DNA from: Atrina japonica
Lineage: Eukaryota > Mollusca > Bivalvia > Pterioida > Pinnidae
Direction of reading: 5' to 3'
DNA length: 64,000 nt
NCBI GenBank assembly: GCA_030159075.1
Contig: BROG01000245.1
Location: forward strand, 877,642-941,641
The notes beneath the pieces were generated by a model. It saw only the letters and a program-made list of their open reading frames with translations, had not been told where the DNA came from and did not search any database. A program made the translations under genes and the position numbers. Below, one piece after another: positions 45,862-57,315 of the stretch. Position 1 is the stretch's first letter, and each line of letters begins with the position of its first letter.

Positions 45862-45875
45862 TCGAACGGATAGCA

Positions 45876-46255
45876 CCATTAAAATTCAAAAGCTAAGACA
45901 GTTATCTTTCAACAGTAGTTAGAAATTTGACAATAGGTTTATTTTTGGCATGGTATCATATCACTTTTTTTCTTTCGGAAAAATAAATTTATATTAAATT
46001 CGAACTCAATTGATATAAAGTCTTGTAAAAACGATCGACTTTTCATTTTGTGAAACTATAACTTTGACTTTGTAAATTATATCTATAAAAAGTACGACAT
46101 CACGGTGTGCGTGATAGGCTGATAAAAGATTATTACGCTTCAGCGGCACCTGTTCCTACTGATTTCCGGAGATCCGTGTTTATCCGATGTTCACCAGAGT
46201 TGTGAACAATCTCCTGAACCTCCTGACTGTATTATCTGTTATTTTCATACCTTAC
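45876..46255 (+). repeat. Penelope terminal repeat joined to third 3' tail, second copy
   Basis: Parallel to 28640-29050: AGCTAAGACAGTTATC, a ruined hammerhead (AACTCAATTGAT.., then GTAAAAACGATCGAC), GTGTGCGTGATAGGCTG, TGATTTCCGGAGATCCGTGT and GTTATTTTCATACC. Confidence 0.65.
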
Positions 46256-46279
46256 AGTTTGTATCAACATCAGGATTAT

Positions 46280-47130
46280 TCAAAGATTTGGATTTGCAGA
46301 AGAAATGGATACAGATGACCACTGATTAAGTCAGCAACGAAACTTCTCTGATATCAATTATGTATAAATGTTTTTATGTATTAATCAAGAAAGATGAGCG
46401 TAGCCAGTCGACAAAATTGTAGAAAGAAAAATGGCGAGCGAAGCGAGCCGAAACTTTTTTTAAAATGATTTTCATCACAACTTTAGCACCAGTTAAGGTC
46501 AGATTATTTATCAACTTGCTAATAAAGGACAGACTATTTCTTTTCAAATGTTTTTCAAGGCGCCAGAATATTAAATTTTTAAAATTCTGCCAGCCCCCCC
46601 CCCCCCCCGAATCAATAGTCATCGCCCTATATATCCCATTTCTTCTATGTCTAGTGTACAGAATGATGGCGAGAATGAACTGCCTGTGAGTTTAAAAATT
46701 AAAAACAAGATAATGCGTTAATATTAGAAATATGACACAATTATTTGGAAAAATATCAAGCCTCTTATCTTATAACGGACCAATCTAATTATAAACCGAT
46801 CTCTAATCGCTCCTCTCTCACCTCTGGTTCGAATCCCGCTAGGGTCATTTAGAATTAAGTGGGAAAGTTTGCCAGTTTTCTTGCGCAAGGTCGGTGGTCT
46901 TTACCCGGGTATCGGGGTTTCTCCTCCACCAATAAAAACTGGACGCCATCATATGACTGAAAAATTGTTGAGTGTGGCGTAAAACAAAAAATCAAAATCA
47001 AATCAAAATCTAATCGCTCCTGTTTTCTGATATGTCGCGTACAGGATCTAACGCAATCCTCTATGGAGTCACGCACGGATGACGTCGTAAATTTGTCATT
47101 TTCGACCGATGAAAAATAGAAAAAGCGACT
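46280..47130 (+). repeat. Arm A of a long inverted repeat
   Basis: ATTTGCAGAAGAAATGGATA, AGTCAGCAACGAAACTTCT, GTCGACAAAATTGTAG, GCGAGCGAAGCGAGCCGAAA, the poly-C stretch and CTAATATTAACGCAT-type sequence reappear inverted at 48530-49075 and 52010-52600. The SINE at 46815-47008 interrupts it. Confidence 0.8.
46815..47008 (+). mobile_element. tRNA-derived SINE with perfect 13-bp target duplication
   Basis: The flanks TCTAATCGCTCCT at 46802-46814 and 47009-47021 are identical. The element has a B-box GGTTCGAATCCCGC, the body GGTCGGTGGTCTTTACCCGG and ACTGGACGCCATCATATGAC, and the tail GGCGTAAAACAAAAAATC. It is the same family as 45742-45861 but retains more of the head. Confidence 0.92.
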
Positions 47131-47137
47131 TACACAA

Positions 47138-47950
47138 GATAATTCATATCTCGTTATAACGACACAATATCTTGTTATTACGACATAATATCTTGTTATA
47201 ACGACATAATATCTTGTTATAACAAGATAATTCATATCTTGTTAAAACAACTTAATATTTTTTATTACGACATAATATCTTGTTATTACGACATAATATC
47301 TTGTTATAAAAACATATTTCATATCTCGTTTTATCGTTATAAATGTTATGACATTTCCGTATTACGGAAGCCGACATATATGTTGTTATGACGATTTATT
47401 ATGTTGTTATAACGACATATTAATTATCTTGTAATAACAAAATTTTATGTCGTAATAACAAAATATTATGTCGTTATAACAAGATGTTATATCGTTATAA
47501 GGACATATAAATTATTTAGTTATAACAAGATATTATGTCGTAATAACAAAATAATATACCGTAATAACAAAATATTATGTTGTTATAACGAGATATGAAT
47601 TATCTTGTTATAACAAGATATTATGTCGTAATAACAAGATATTATGTCGTAATAACAACAAATTATGTTGTTATAACAGCATATTCCATATCTTGTTATA
47701 ATAAGATATTATATCGTTATAACAAGATATTATGTTGTTATATCAAGATATGAATTATCTTGTTGTTACAAGATATTACGTCGTTAGAACAAAATATTAT
47801 GTCGTAATAACAAGATATTATTTGTGGTTTTATAACGACATTAATGAATTATCTAGTACACATGTATTTCGTTGTTATAACAAGATATTATATCGTAATA
47901 ACAAGATATGATGTCGTAATAACAAGATATTATGTTGTTATACCGAGATA
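47138..47950. repeat. Self-complementary AT-rich array 1
   Basis: Many units of about 21-26 bases built from ATAACAAGATATTATGTCGT and its near inverse. TTATAACAAGATAA, TTATAACGACATAA and TATCTTGTTATAA are inverted versions of each other, so the array can pair with itself throughout. The left third is mostly in the inverse sense. Confidence 0.9.
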
Positions 47951-47954
47951 TGAA

Positions 47955-50120
47955 ATATACGGAAGCGTATTTGGGCCACGAGTTGTCTTCCAATTGTTAG
48001 TTGTAAAGGTTTCATTTGCATTGTTTTCACATCGTTGTTCTTAATAAGGCATAACATTGCATTACTATCTGCGTGTTACAAGACATTATTCATGTCACAT
48101 TTTATCATTCTTGTTCAATATTGTTATTATCGCAACCTTAATACGTTTTATTAAAACTGATAAGATTAAGAGTTTGTTATGTAGAAAAGCGTTGTTTTAA
48201 ATTGTCCGTTATCAATCTAATTAAAAACCGATCTCTCATCGCTCCTGTTTTCTGATATGTCGAAATGCGCTAAGGGGTCACGTGCGAGTGACCTCTCGTA
48301 AGTTGATAATGTTCGACCAATGAAAATGCGACTTGAAAAATTAAACGACAAAGAGATGTAATTTATTTTATAAAGAGGAAACCGTCAGTCCGCAAAAGTG
48401 CATGGGAATATATTTGGTGATTCGAATCTATCCAATGTTATGAAAATAATTCTGTACTTTCGGATTTTGTGTTGTTTAAAATGTTAAAAAATATTTACAT
48501 CTCTTTGCCATTAGATCGCTTACAAGATTGTGTAAGTCGCTTTTTCATGGGTCGAAAATGACAAATTTACGAGGTCATCAGCGCGTGACCCCATAGAGGA
48601 GCGATTAGATTGGTTCGTTATAAGACAATTTTTGTTTGATATTTTTCAAATAATTGTGTCATATTTCTAATATTAACGCACTAACTTGTTTACATTTTTA
48701 CGCTCCCAGGCAGTTCATTCTCGCCATCATTCTGTACGCTAGACATGGAAGGAATGGGATATATAAGGCGATGACTATTGATTCTGGGAGAGGGTGGGAG
48801 CTGACAGAATTTCAGTATTAATATTCTGGCCTTGAAAACATTGAAAAGAAATATTCTGTCCTTTATTAGCAAGTTGATAAATAGTCTGACCTAAACTCGT
48901 GCGAAAGTTGAGATGAAAATCATTTTTAAAAAGTTTCGGCTCGCTTCGATCGGCGTATTTCTCTCTACAATTTTGTCGACATCTTTCTTGGCATAAAGAC
49001 ATTTATATATAATTGAGATCCAAGAAGTTTCGTTGCTGACTTAATCAGTGATTGTTCTGCAAATCCACCACGAGAAAGGAGAAAAACGCTGACACCCCCC
49101 CCCCCCCCCAATTTATTTATACAGAATTTAAGAAAAAAACAGTTCCTAATTTAATGTCTGGAACCTAGATAATGAACTTTAAACTTTCTGGACTTGCAAA
49201 ATTTAACATTTTATAGAGAGTACTAGTATACTCCCTGGAACACATGAAAAACTGATTTGTTTCGGGGGGAGGGGGCAGTTACAAAATGCTTCATTGGGCT
49301 TCCAAATTGGAAACATTCCAACTTTTATCTGGAGAACATACTCTAGAATCCGATAGACCGGAGTTGAATTTCACTTCATTTTGGTGGTTTGATCCGTCTA
49401 TCAGTGGGATGGATTATGTTTCCTGAAACAGTTTTAGTTTAGATAGATAATCAGTGTGACATATTACGTAGACGCACCCCCCCCCCCCACACACACACAC
49501 ACATACTTTTTCATACATCTTTTTATATTATCAACACGTCTGAAATCCAGGAGAATGCTTCCCGGAGCTTTCAAAAGTAAAAAATATATATGCGAATATA
49601 TTCTACATTTGCACCCTATCCTACTTTAAATCATATGTCTGCCTTTGGTGAGGTACGCATTATGTAACAGTTTTAACAAGTATAATTTCATGTCTCCAGC
49701 CTCAAACCCACTCAACCCCTATTAAAAAATTCTATATCCGCCACTGTTGTATATGTTTATTGCATAATCAAAAGGTATATAAAAAAAATTCAACCGGGGA
49801 AAACATTTTCAGAAAAACACATTTACCACCCCCCCACCTTTTGATTTGCTTCCTACACCACTGTATTAGCCAGGTAGACTGGCGTAACTTTGTGTCTTGA
49901 CGCTGATAAAATGCCTGTTCAGGATTCCAAATTTCTGAAATTTTCTGAAAGATGCGACAGCGTGTCACCTTTTCCGTGGCGAAATCTTGCCTCACCAATC
50001 CAATATGCAATGCCGCATGTAATGTAGATATATATCAGTTTTAAATAGTACAAATATTTTTTATGTTACACCCTCAACTCCCGTATGACATTTTTTATCC
50101 ACCAGTGCAATATATTACTT
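47955..50120. repeat. Segmental duplication, copy 1
   Basis: From TACGGAAGCGTATTTGG and TTAATAAGGCATAACATTGC, through inverted arm B (48530-49075), GGAACCTAGATAATGAACTT, TTGGGCTTCCAAATTGGAAA, TATGTTTATTGCATAATCAA and GAAATCTTGCCTCACCAATC, to CACCCTCAACTCCCGTATGA. The same order is found at 51485-53760, about 3.5 kb to the right. Confidence 0.85.
48530..49075 (-). repeat. Arm B of the long inverted repeat
   Basis: Inverse of arm A: CAGGCAGTTCATTCTCGCC, ATTCTGGCCTTGAAAACATT, GTTTCGGCTCGCTTCG and GAAGTTTCGTTGCTGACTTA on the plus strand. Arm A and arm B flank array 1, so the unit could form a large hairpin. Confidence 0.8.
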
Positions 50121-50123
50121 TTC

Positions 50124-51500
50124 TACGGAAGCCGATACGTGCCACATGTAGTAATAAAAATATGTCGTTATAACGACATATATGTTGTTATAACGACTTA
50201 TTATGTTGTTATAACGACATATTGATTATCTTTGTTATAACAAGATATTATGTCGTAATAACAAAAATATTATTTTGTTATATAACAAGGTGATATTATG
50301 TCGTTTATAACGAGATATAAATTATTTTGTTATAACAAGATATTATGTCGTAAATAACAAAATATTATGTCGTAATAACAAGATAATTATCTTTGTTATA
50401 ACAAGATATTATGTCGTTATAACAAAATAATATATCGTAATAACAAGATATTATGTAGTAATAACAAGGTATTATGTTGTTATAACAAGATATGAATTAT
50501 CTTGTTATAACAAGATATTATGTCGTAATAACTAGATGTTATGTCGTAATAACAAGATATTATGTTGCTATAACGAGATGTGGAATATCTTGTTATAACA
50601 AGATATTATGTCGTAATAACAAGATATTATGTCGTAATAACAAGATATTATGTTGTTATAACAAGATATGAATTATCTTGTTATAACAAGATATTATGTC
50701 GTTATAAACAAAATATTATGTCGTAATAACAAGATATTATGTTGTGATAACGACATATTAATTATCTTGTTATAAACAAGATATTATGTCGTAATAAACA
50801 AAATATTATGTCGTTATAACAAAATATTATGTCGTAATAACAAGATATTATGTTGTTATAACGACATGTGAATTATCTTGTTATAACGAGATATTATGTT
50901 GTAATAACAAGATATTATGTTGTAATAACAAGATATTATGTCGTAATAACAAAATATTATGTCGTAATAACAAGATAATTATCTTGTTACAAAGATATTA
51001 TGTCGTTATAACAAAATAATATATCGTAATAACAAGATATTATGTAGTAAAAACAAGATATTATGTTGTTATAACAAGATATGAATTATCTTGTTATAAC
51101 AAGATATTATGTCGTTATAACAAAATATTATGTCGTAATAACAAGATATTATGTTGTTATAACGACATATGAATTATCTTGTTATAACAAGATATTATGT
51201 CGTACGTAACAACAAAATATTATGTCGTTATAACAAAATATTGGTGTCGTAATAACAAGATAATGTTGTTATAACGACATGTGAATTATCTTGTTATAAA
51301 CGAGATTTTTATGTCGAATAACAAGATATTATGTTTGTATAATAACAAGATATTATGTCGTTATAAACGACATATGCATTAATCTTGTTATAACAAGATA
51401 TTATGTCGTTATAACAAGATATTATGTCGTTTTAACGACATATGAATCACCGTGTTATAACAAGATATTATGTTGTTATAATGAGATATGAAATATACGG
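50124..51500. repeat. Self-complementary AT-rich array 2
   Basis: About 1.35 kb of the same units. The left edge is ACGGAAGCCGATACGTGCC then CACATGTAGTAATA. The right edge is GAAATATACGGAAGCG. Both edges carry ACGGAAGC in the same sense. Confidence 0.9.
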
Positions 51501-52797
51501 AAGCGTATAAGGACCACGATTTGTCTTATAATTGTTAGTTGTTAAGGTTTCGTTTGCATTGTTTTTCACATCGTTGTTCTTAATAAGGCATGTGACATTT
51601 TATCATTCTTGTTCAGGGTTATTGTTACTATCGCAACCTTAATAAATACGTTTTATTAAAACTGATAATATTAAGAGTATGTTATGTAAAAAAGCTTTGT
51701 TTTAAATTGTCCGTTATCAATCTGATTAAAAACCGATCTCTCACCGCTCCCGTTTTCTGATATGTTCTCAATCCGCTATGGGGGTCACGTGCGAGTGACC
51801 TCTTTTAAGTTTATAATGTTCGACCAATGAAAATGCGATTTACAAAATTAAATTACAAAGAGATGTAATTTATTTTATAAACCGTCAGTCCGCAAAAGTC
51901 CATCGGAATGTATTTGGTGATTCGAATCTAATCCAACGTTATTTATGAAAATATTTCTGTACTTTCGGATTTTGTGTTGTTTAAAATGTTAAAAAATATT
52001 TACATCTCTTTGCCATTAGATCGCTTACAAGATTGTGTATGTCGCTTTTTCATGGGTCGAAAATGACAATTCTACGAGGTCATCCGCGCGTGACCCCATA
52101 GAGGAGCGATTAGATTGGTTCGTTATAAGACAATTTTTGTTTGATATTTTCCAAATAATTGTGTCATATTTCTAATATTAACGCACTAACTTGTTTTTAA
52201 TTTTTAAGCTCCCAGGCAGTTCATTCTCGCCATCATTCTGTATGCTAGACATGGAAGGAATGGGATATATAAGGCGACGACTATTGATTCTGGGGGAGGG
52301 GGAGCTGGCAGAATTTAAAAATTAATATTCTGGCCTTGAAAACATTGAAAAGAAATAGTCTGTCCTTTATTAGCAAATTGATAAATAACCTGACCTTAAC
52401 TGGTGCTAATGAAAATCATTTTTAAAAAAGTTTCGGCTCGCTTCGCTCGCCGTATTTCTCTAAAATTTTGTCGACTGACTACCCCCCTCTTTCTTGATTA
52501 ATACATAAAGACATTTATATATAATTGAGATCAAAGAAGTTTCGTTGCTGACTTCATCAGTGGTCATCTGCATCCATTTGTTCTGCAAATCCACCACGAG
52601 GAAGTAGAAAAACGCTGACAATTGAAATATACAAATAATCAGTCTCTCCGTTTAATGAATTTGAGATAAAACCAGTTCCTAATTTAATGTTTGGAACCTA
52701 GATAATGAACTTTGAACTCTCTGGACTTGTGAAATTTAACATTTCCTGGAGAGTACTAGTATACTTTCTGGAACATATGGAAAACTGATTTGTTTCC

Positions 52798-52819
52798 GGG
52801 GGGGGGGGGGGGGGGGGGG
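52798..52819. repeat. 22-base G run
   Basis: The matching site in copy 1 (near 49264) is GGGGGGAGGGGGC. The run has expanded or is an assembly length error. Confidence 0.9.
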
Positions 52820-53018
52820 CAGTTACAAAATGCTTCATTGGGCTTCCAAATTGGAAACATTCCAACTTTTATCTGGAGAACATACTCTAGAATCCCCTAG
52901 CCGGAGTTGAATTTCACTTCATTTTGGAGGTTTGATCCGTCTATCAGAGGGATGGATTATGTTTCCTGAAACAGTTTTAGTTTAGATGGATATATAAGTT
53001 TGACATATTACCTAGACG

Positions 53019-53046
53019 CCCCCCCCCCCCCCCCCCCCCCCCCCCC
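53019..53046. repeat. 28-base C run
   Basis: The matching site in copy 1 (near 49480) has about 14 C followed by ACACACAC. An open frame that reads through it as polyproline is an artefact. Confidence 0.9.
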
Positions 53047-53377
53047 ACTTTTTCACATACATTTTTTTTTATATTATCAACACGTCTGGAATTCCAGGAA
53101 AATGCTTCCCGGAGCTTTCAAATGTAAAATGCGAATATTATTCTACTTTGTACCCTATCCAACTTTAAATCATATGTCTGCCTTTGGTGAGGTATTGCAT
53201 TATATGACAGTTTTAACAAGTATAATTTCATGTCTCTCCAGCATCAAACCCACTCACCCCCTCTTGAAAAAAATCTAGATCCGCCACTGTTGTATATGTT
53301 TATTGCATAATCAAAAGATATATGAAAATATTTTTTTTTACCGGGGAAAACATTTTCAGAAAACAAATTTGCCCCCC

Positions 53378-53503
53378 GCACGACATAACAAATGAGAGAA
53401 AAAAAATATTAAGTCGTGCGCACGACATAACAAATGAGAGAAAAAAAATATTAAGTCGTGCGCACGGCAATAAAAATGAGAGAGAAAAAATATTAAGTCG
53501 TGC
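53378..53503. repeat. Three 42-bp units, each an inverted repeat
   Basis: Each unit starts GCACGAC (GCACGGC in the third) and ends GTCGTGC, around an AACAAATGAGAG, A-run and ATATTAA centre. A partial fourth start, GCACGAGATAA, follows. Unit borders create GTCGTGCGCACGAC palindromes. The array is missing from the duplicate at 49.8 kb. Confidence 0.92.
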
Positions 53504-53760
53504 GCACGAGATAATTTTCTTTTTACACGTTCTTTCCATACTTTCCGTATGGTCATGAATTCAAAATTTCTGAAATTTTCTGAAAGAAGCGAGAGCGTGT
53601 CTCCTTTTCCGTGGCGAAATCTTGCCTCACTAATCCAATATGCAGAGCCGTATGTATTTTTAGATTATGTAATCAGTTTTAAACAGTATAAATGTTCTTT
53701 ATGTTACACCCTCAACTCCCCTATGACATTTTTTTATAGGGCCGCTACAGCAAAATATAC

Positions 53761-54374
53761 TTTTCTCACTACAAAAGTAAACAAAAAAATGAAGAATATA
53801 AACAATCTGTCTCTGGTCTGCTTTAAAATAAATATTCTTGTCCTGCGACGGATATGAAAATATATAATCTGACTCGACAAAATTTGCCAGCGAGTTACAA
53901 TGGTCTATTTACAAAACCCTTTCAACCCTACAGACCATAAAAAACTAGTCCTTTTAACAATAAAAAGAGCCATACCACTCAGATTTTCAGGGGTGAAAGG
54001 GTTAAACCATAATACAACTATAAATTAAGACACCATTAAAATATATAAAAAATAGATAAATGAAGGTTGTGATATTACACAACAATTTGTTGCAATTTTC
54101 TCAAGACAATGCCTTAAAAAAGGAGTATTTCGTGAAAAGTTAAGAAGTGGTTTATTTTTCATAAAATATAGCTTCTTTAAATTACGGTTGCGTTAATAAT
54201 AATATTGAATAAGAATGATACAATATAACATGATTAGTGTCTTGTAACACAATTATTACCAGATAGTAATGCGAAGTTATGCCTTATTAAGAACAACGAT
54301 GGGAAAAAAATTCAAATAAAACCTTAATAACTAACAATTATAAGACAACAAGTGGCCCAAATACGCTTCCGTAA
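53761..54374. repeat. Spacer with inverted copy of the array-edge flank
   Basis: 54240-54370 (AGTTATGCCTTATTAAGAAC, AACTAACAATTATAAGACAA, CCCAAATACGCTTCCGT) is the inverse of 47955-48060. The first part contains no recognised gene. Confidence 0.7.
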
Positions 54375-54705
54375 TTACGACATATTATCTTGTTATTACG
54401 ACATAATATCTTGTTATAACAAGATAATTCATGTCTTGTTATAACAACATAATATCATGTTATTACGACATAATATCTTGTTTATTACAACATACTATTT
54501 TGTTTATAACGACATAATATCTTGTTATAACAATATAAATTCATATCTTGTTATAACAAGACAATATCTTGTTATTACGACATAATATCTTGTTATAACG
54601 ACATAATATCGTTATAACAAGATAATACATATCTCGTTATAACGACATATTAAGTCGTTTTAACAAGATATATGTCGTTATAAAGACATATTTTTATTAC
54701 TACAT
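54375..54705. repeat. Self-complementary AT-rich array 3
   Basis: Same repeat in inverse overall sense. It ends with TACTACATGTGGCACGTATC and GGCTTCCGTA, the inverse of the left edge of array 2. Confidence 0.88.
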
Positions 54706-54834
54706 GTGGCACGTATCGGCTTCCGTACTTTTCTGACTACAGAAGTAAAAAAACTGAAGAATATAAATAATCTATCTCTGGTCTGTTTTAAAATATATAT
54801 TTTGTCCTGCGACGGTATGAAAATATATAATCTG

Positions 54835-55312
54835 ATAACTCATATCTTGTTGTAACAACATAATACCTTGTTATAACGACATAATATCTTGTTATTACGA
54901 TATACTATTTTGTTATAACGACATAATGCCTTGTTATAACGAGATAATTCATATCTTGTTATAACAACATAGTATCTTGTTATTACGACATAATATCTTG
55001 TTATTGCAACATAATATCATGTTATAACAAGATAATTTATATCTCGTTGTAACAATATAATATCTTGTTATTATGACATAATATCTTGTTATTACGACAT
55101 ACTATTTTGTTATAACGACATAATATCTTGTTATAACAAGATAATTTATCTCTCGTTATAACAGCATAATATCTTGTTATAACGACATAATATCTTGTTA
55201 TAACAAGATAATATGTATCTCGTTATAACGATATCATAAGTCTTTTTAACAAGATATATGTCGTTATAACGACATATTTTTATAACTACATGTGGCACGT
55301 ATCGGCTTCCGT
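54835..55312. repeat. Self-complementary AT-rich array 4
   Basis: Same repeat, again ending ACTACATGTGGCACGTATCG and GCTTCCGTAA. Arrays 3 and 4 are separated by a 130-base piece (CTGACTACAGAAGTAAAAAA to ATATATAATCTGATAAC) that repeats 53760-53875. Confidence 0.88.
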
Positions 55313-55329
55313 AACATCTGTACCAAATC

Positions 55330-56530
55330 CTAGCGTTCTTAAAGTCACTCACTCTGACGTCATATAACATGTCGATCCAAAATCAGGGATGTTTCAAGTG
55401 AAGTGGAGTTTACTAGATCTATTATTTATGATTTCCAAAAAATTATTTGAATTACATCTGCGGATTTAGAGGGGCGGGAAGGCTCTCAAAGATCCATGCG
55501 TCCTAGGAATATTCAGCCCTCATACTAATTATCATATTTCGACTCTTTTTTATCATAAACATTGCATTTAGTGGACAGACTAATTATTTACCCAAAGCAA
55601 TTTAATTTCAGCAAATGCAAACGAAGCTTACAAGAGGCTGCGTAAAGGGATACAGAAAGTTTTTGATTAAAAAAAACTTAATTCTGGCTTTCCAGGCACC
55701 AAAACCAAACTTTCAATGATTAAATTCCATTTTAAAAGAAACATCAATTTAGTGTTTTAAAATTTTCACTTCTTTACTCAGAGCATAGCGATTCCAGACG
55801 TGGTTTTACGACGATTGGAAAACGCGGCACTTACAGCATTGGCATCAGTCCCCAGCACGGGTCAAAATATGTGGTAGCCCTTGGGATTTTCCGCATTTGA
55901 TACAGAATGGACAAGAGACCTTTTTTACAAAATTTTATTTGTATTATCCAATTTCTTTTACCAAATTAATGACAAGTAGTATCATATATAAAGCATGATC
56001 TGAAATGATCTAATTAACATCTTTAAATATCCAAATCATTATTTTCTAAATTTCTGAGGTAGTTGAGAAAAAAAACACCAAAGTTTAATTGACATAAATT
56101 GGCACCAGCACAGTTTAAGAAGTTAATCAAACATAATTATATGGATATACATGTACAAATGTACAGGCTCTTTAGAGTTTAATATGAAAGATTGGTTCAG
56201 TGGTTCATAATAAAGCGGGTATGAAATAAAAATGAAATAGGTTGTGATTGTTTTTAATTTTCTACCCCATAAAAAGACTAAATCAAATATTTTATTTTTT
56301 AAAAATATGGAGCAACGACTGACAAATTGTTTTTTCAAATCATCATATCGTCACGCAGTTGGCTTTTATCAAACATACTCATGTAAAAGACAAATGGAAT
56401 GGGGCTTTTACAAACTTTGAGTACACATTAGAAGTTTCTGCTAACTAAAGTATGACCCGTTTATCCTTCAAAAGTATCACAATTAATTTGATAAAGTGAT
56501 AAAAAAGTGAAAATAAACGACCGAATTCCA
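55330..56530. other. No gene seen
   Basis: AT-rich sequence with short open frames and no recognised domain. Confidence 0.4.
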
Positions 56531-56533
56531 GGG

Positions 56534-56773
56534 AGTTTAATATGCTTTCTGGGTGGATTTTGGAATATACCCCTCTATATCCTCCATGGAGACATCGCCT
56601 GCTTTGAATTTGTCTCGACAGTGAGGGATTTTTTGCATTTCATACCATCCATGGGACGGTATCCAAGCTTTTAAGTCTAAATAAATCCGACCAATGCTTT
56701 CACTTCTTAAAATATGTATAACATTGCGTGAAGGATCAATCACTGCCCCTTCTGTGCTTAGATTCCAAATGTT
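56534..56773 (-). CDS. Possible terminal exon, product unrecognised
   Basis: The minus strand after CCTAG opens NIWNLSTEGAVIDPSRNVIH, then LRSESIGRIYLDLKAWIPSH and GWYEMQKIPHC, ending PKSTQKAY and a stop. The frame is clean for 79 codons and has non-repetitive protein-like composition. The same frame upstream, past one TAG at 56774, is open to 57037 (IEPIYPPECLYRFRFEFG, then VRILVAWVCII). This could be one old gene with a stop, or two exons or none. I do not recognise a family. Confidence 0.3.
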
Positions 56774-57049
56774 CTAGGTTCCCCAACAGGAGAACTGTGG
56801 CAAGGATTGAAATCTAAAGTAGTCACTCCGCTCGATAATACACACCCAAGCAACGAGGATGCGAACAGTCATTACCCGTGTGATAACATGCTTCAGGTTT
56901 GACCCAAATTCAAACCGGAAGCGATACAAACACTCTGGAGGATAAATCGGTTCTATTTTAACTCTTAACTGTGATTTTCCGTGAAATGTGTTACTAATCT
57001 GTCTGAATATTATGACTATGTTGTGTTTTATTATCATTTTGTTTGTTGA

Positions 57050-57315
57050 GTACGGAGTTGAGACTGCTCCTTTGCTATCTCAAATCTTGAGTACGTACTC
57101 AAGAATTGAGCTTGAGTTTTTTCTCAAAAAATGTTGGTGGCGTCGACTGAGCTTGAGAAATGAAAGTTGAGAAATTTGCATAGAGTTGAATTTGAGTTTT
57201 TACTTAAGTAAGTTTGGGGGCGGCGAACTTAGGTATTTCCTCAGCTGAGTAAAATTTAACAGTTAAGTTTAGTACTGAGCTTGAGTATTGAGAAAATTTG
57301 GTGGCGGCGGGCCCT
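57050..57315. repeat. Decayed tandem repeat with CTTGAG and GGTGGCGGCG motifs
   Basis: Three to four units of about 75-85 bases: GAGCTTGAGTTTTTTCTC, GTTGGTGGCGTCGACTGAGC; then GAATTTGAGTTTTTACTTAA, GGGGGCGGCGAACTTAGG; then CTTGAGTATTGAG and GGTGGCGGCGGG. Confidence 0.6.

Larger units (their letters stand above)
51485..53760. repeat. Segmental duplication, copy 2
   Basis: Colinear with 47955-50120. Differences include longer G and C runs (52798-52819, 53019-53046), an extra 42-bp tandem (53378-53503) and small indels. Confidence 0.85.

Noticed and set aside
46465..46689. Short frames within the inverted-repeat arms (also at 46374-46622 and 48690-49002)
   Set aside because: They occur in repeated non-coding arms, change between copies and carry no domain.
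53000..53278. Polyproline open frame
   Set aside because: It is created by the C run. The matching duplicate has no such frame, and no domain is present.
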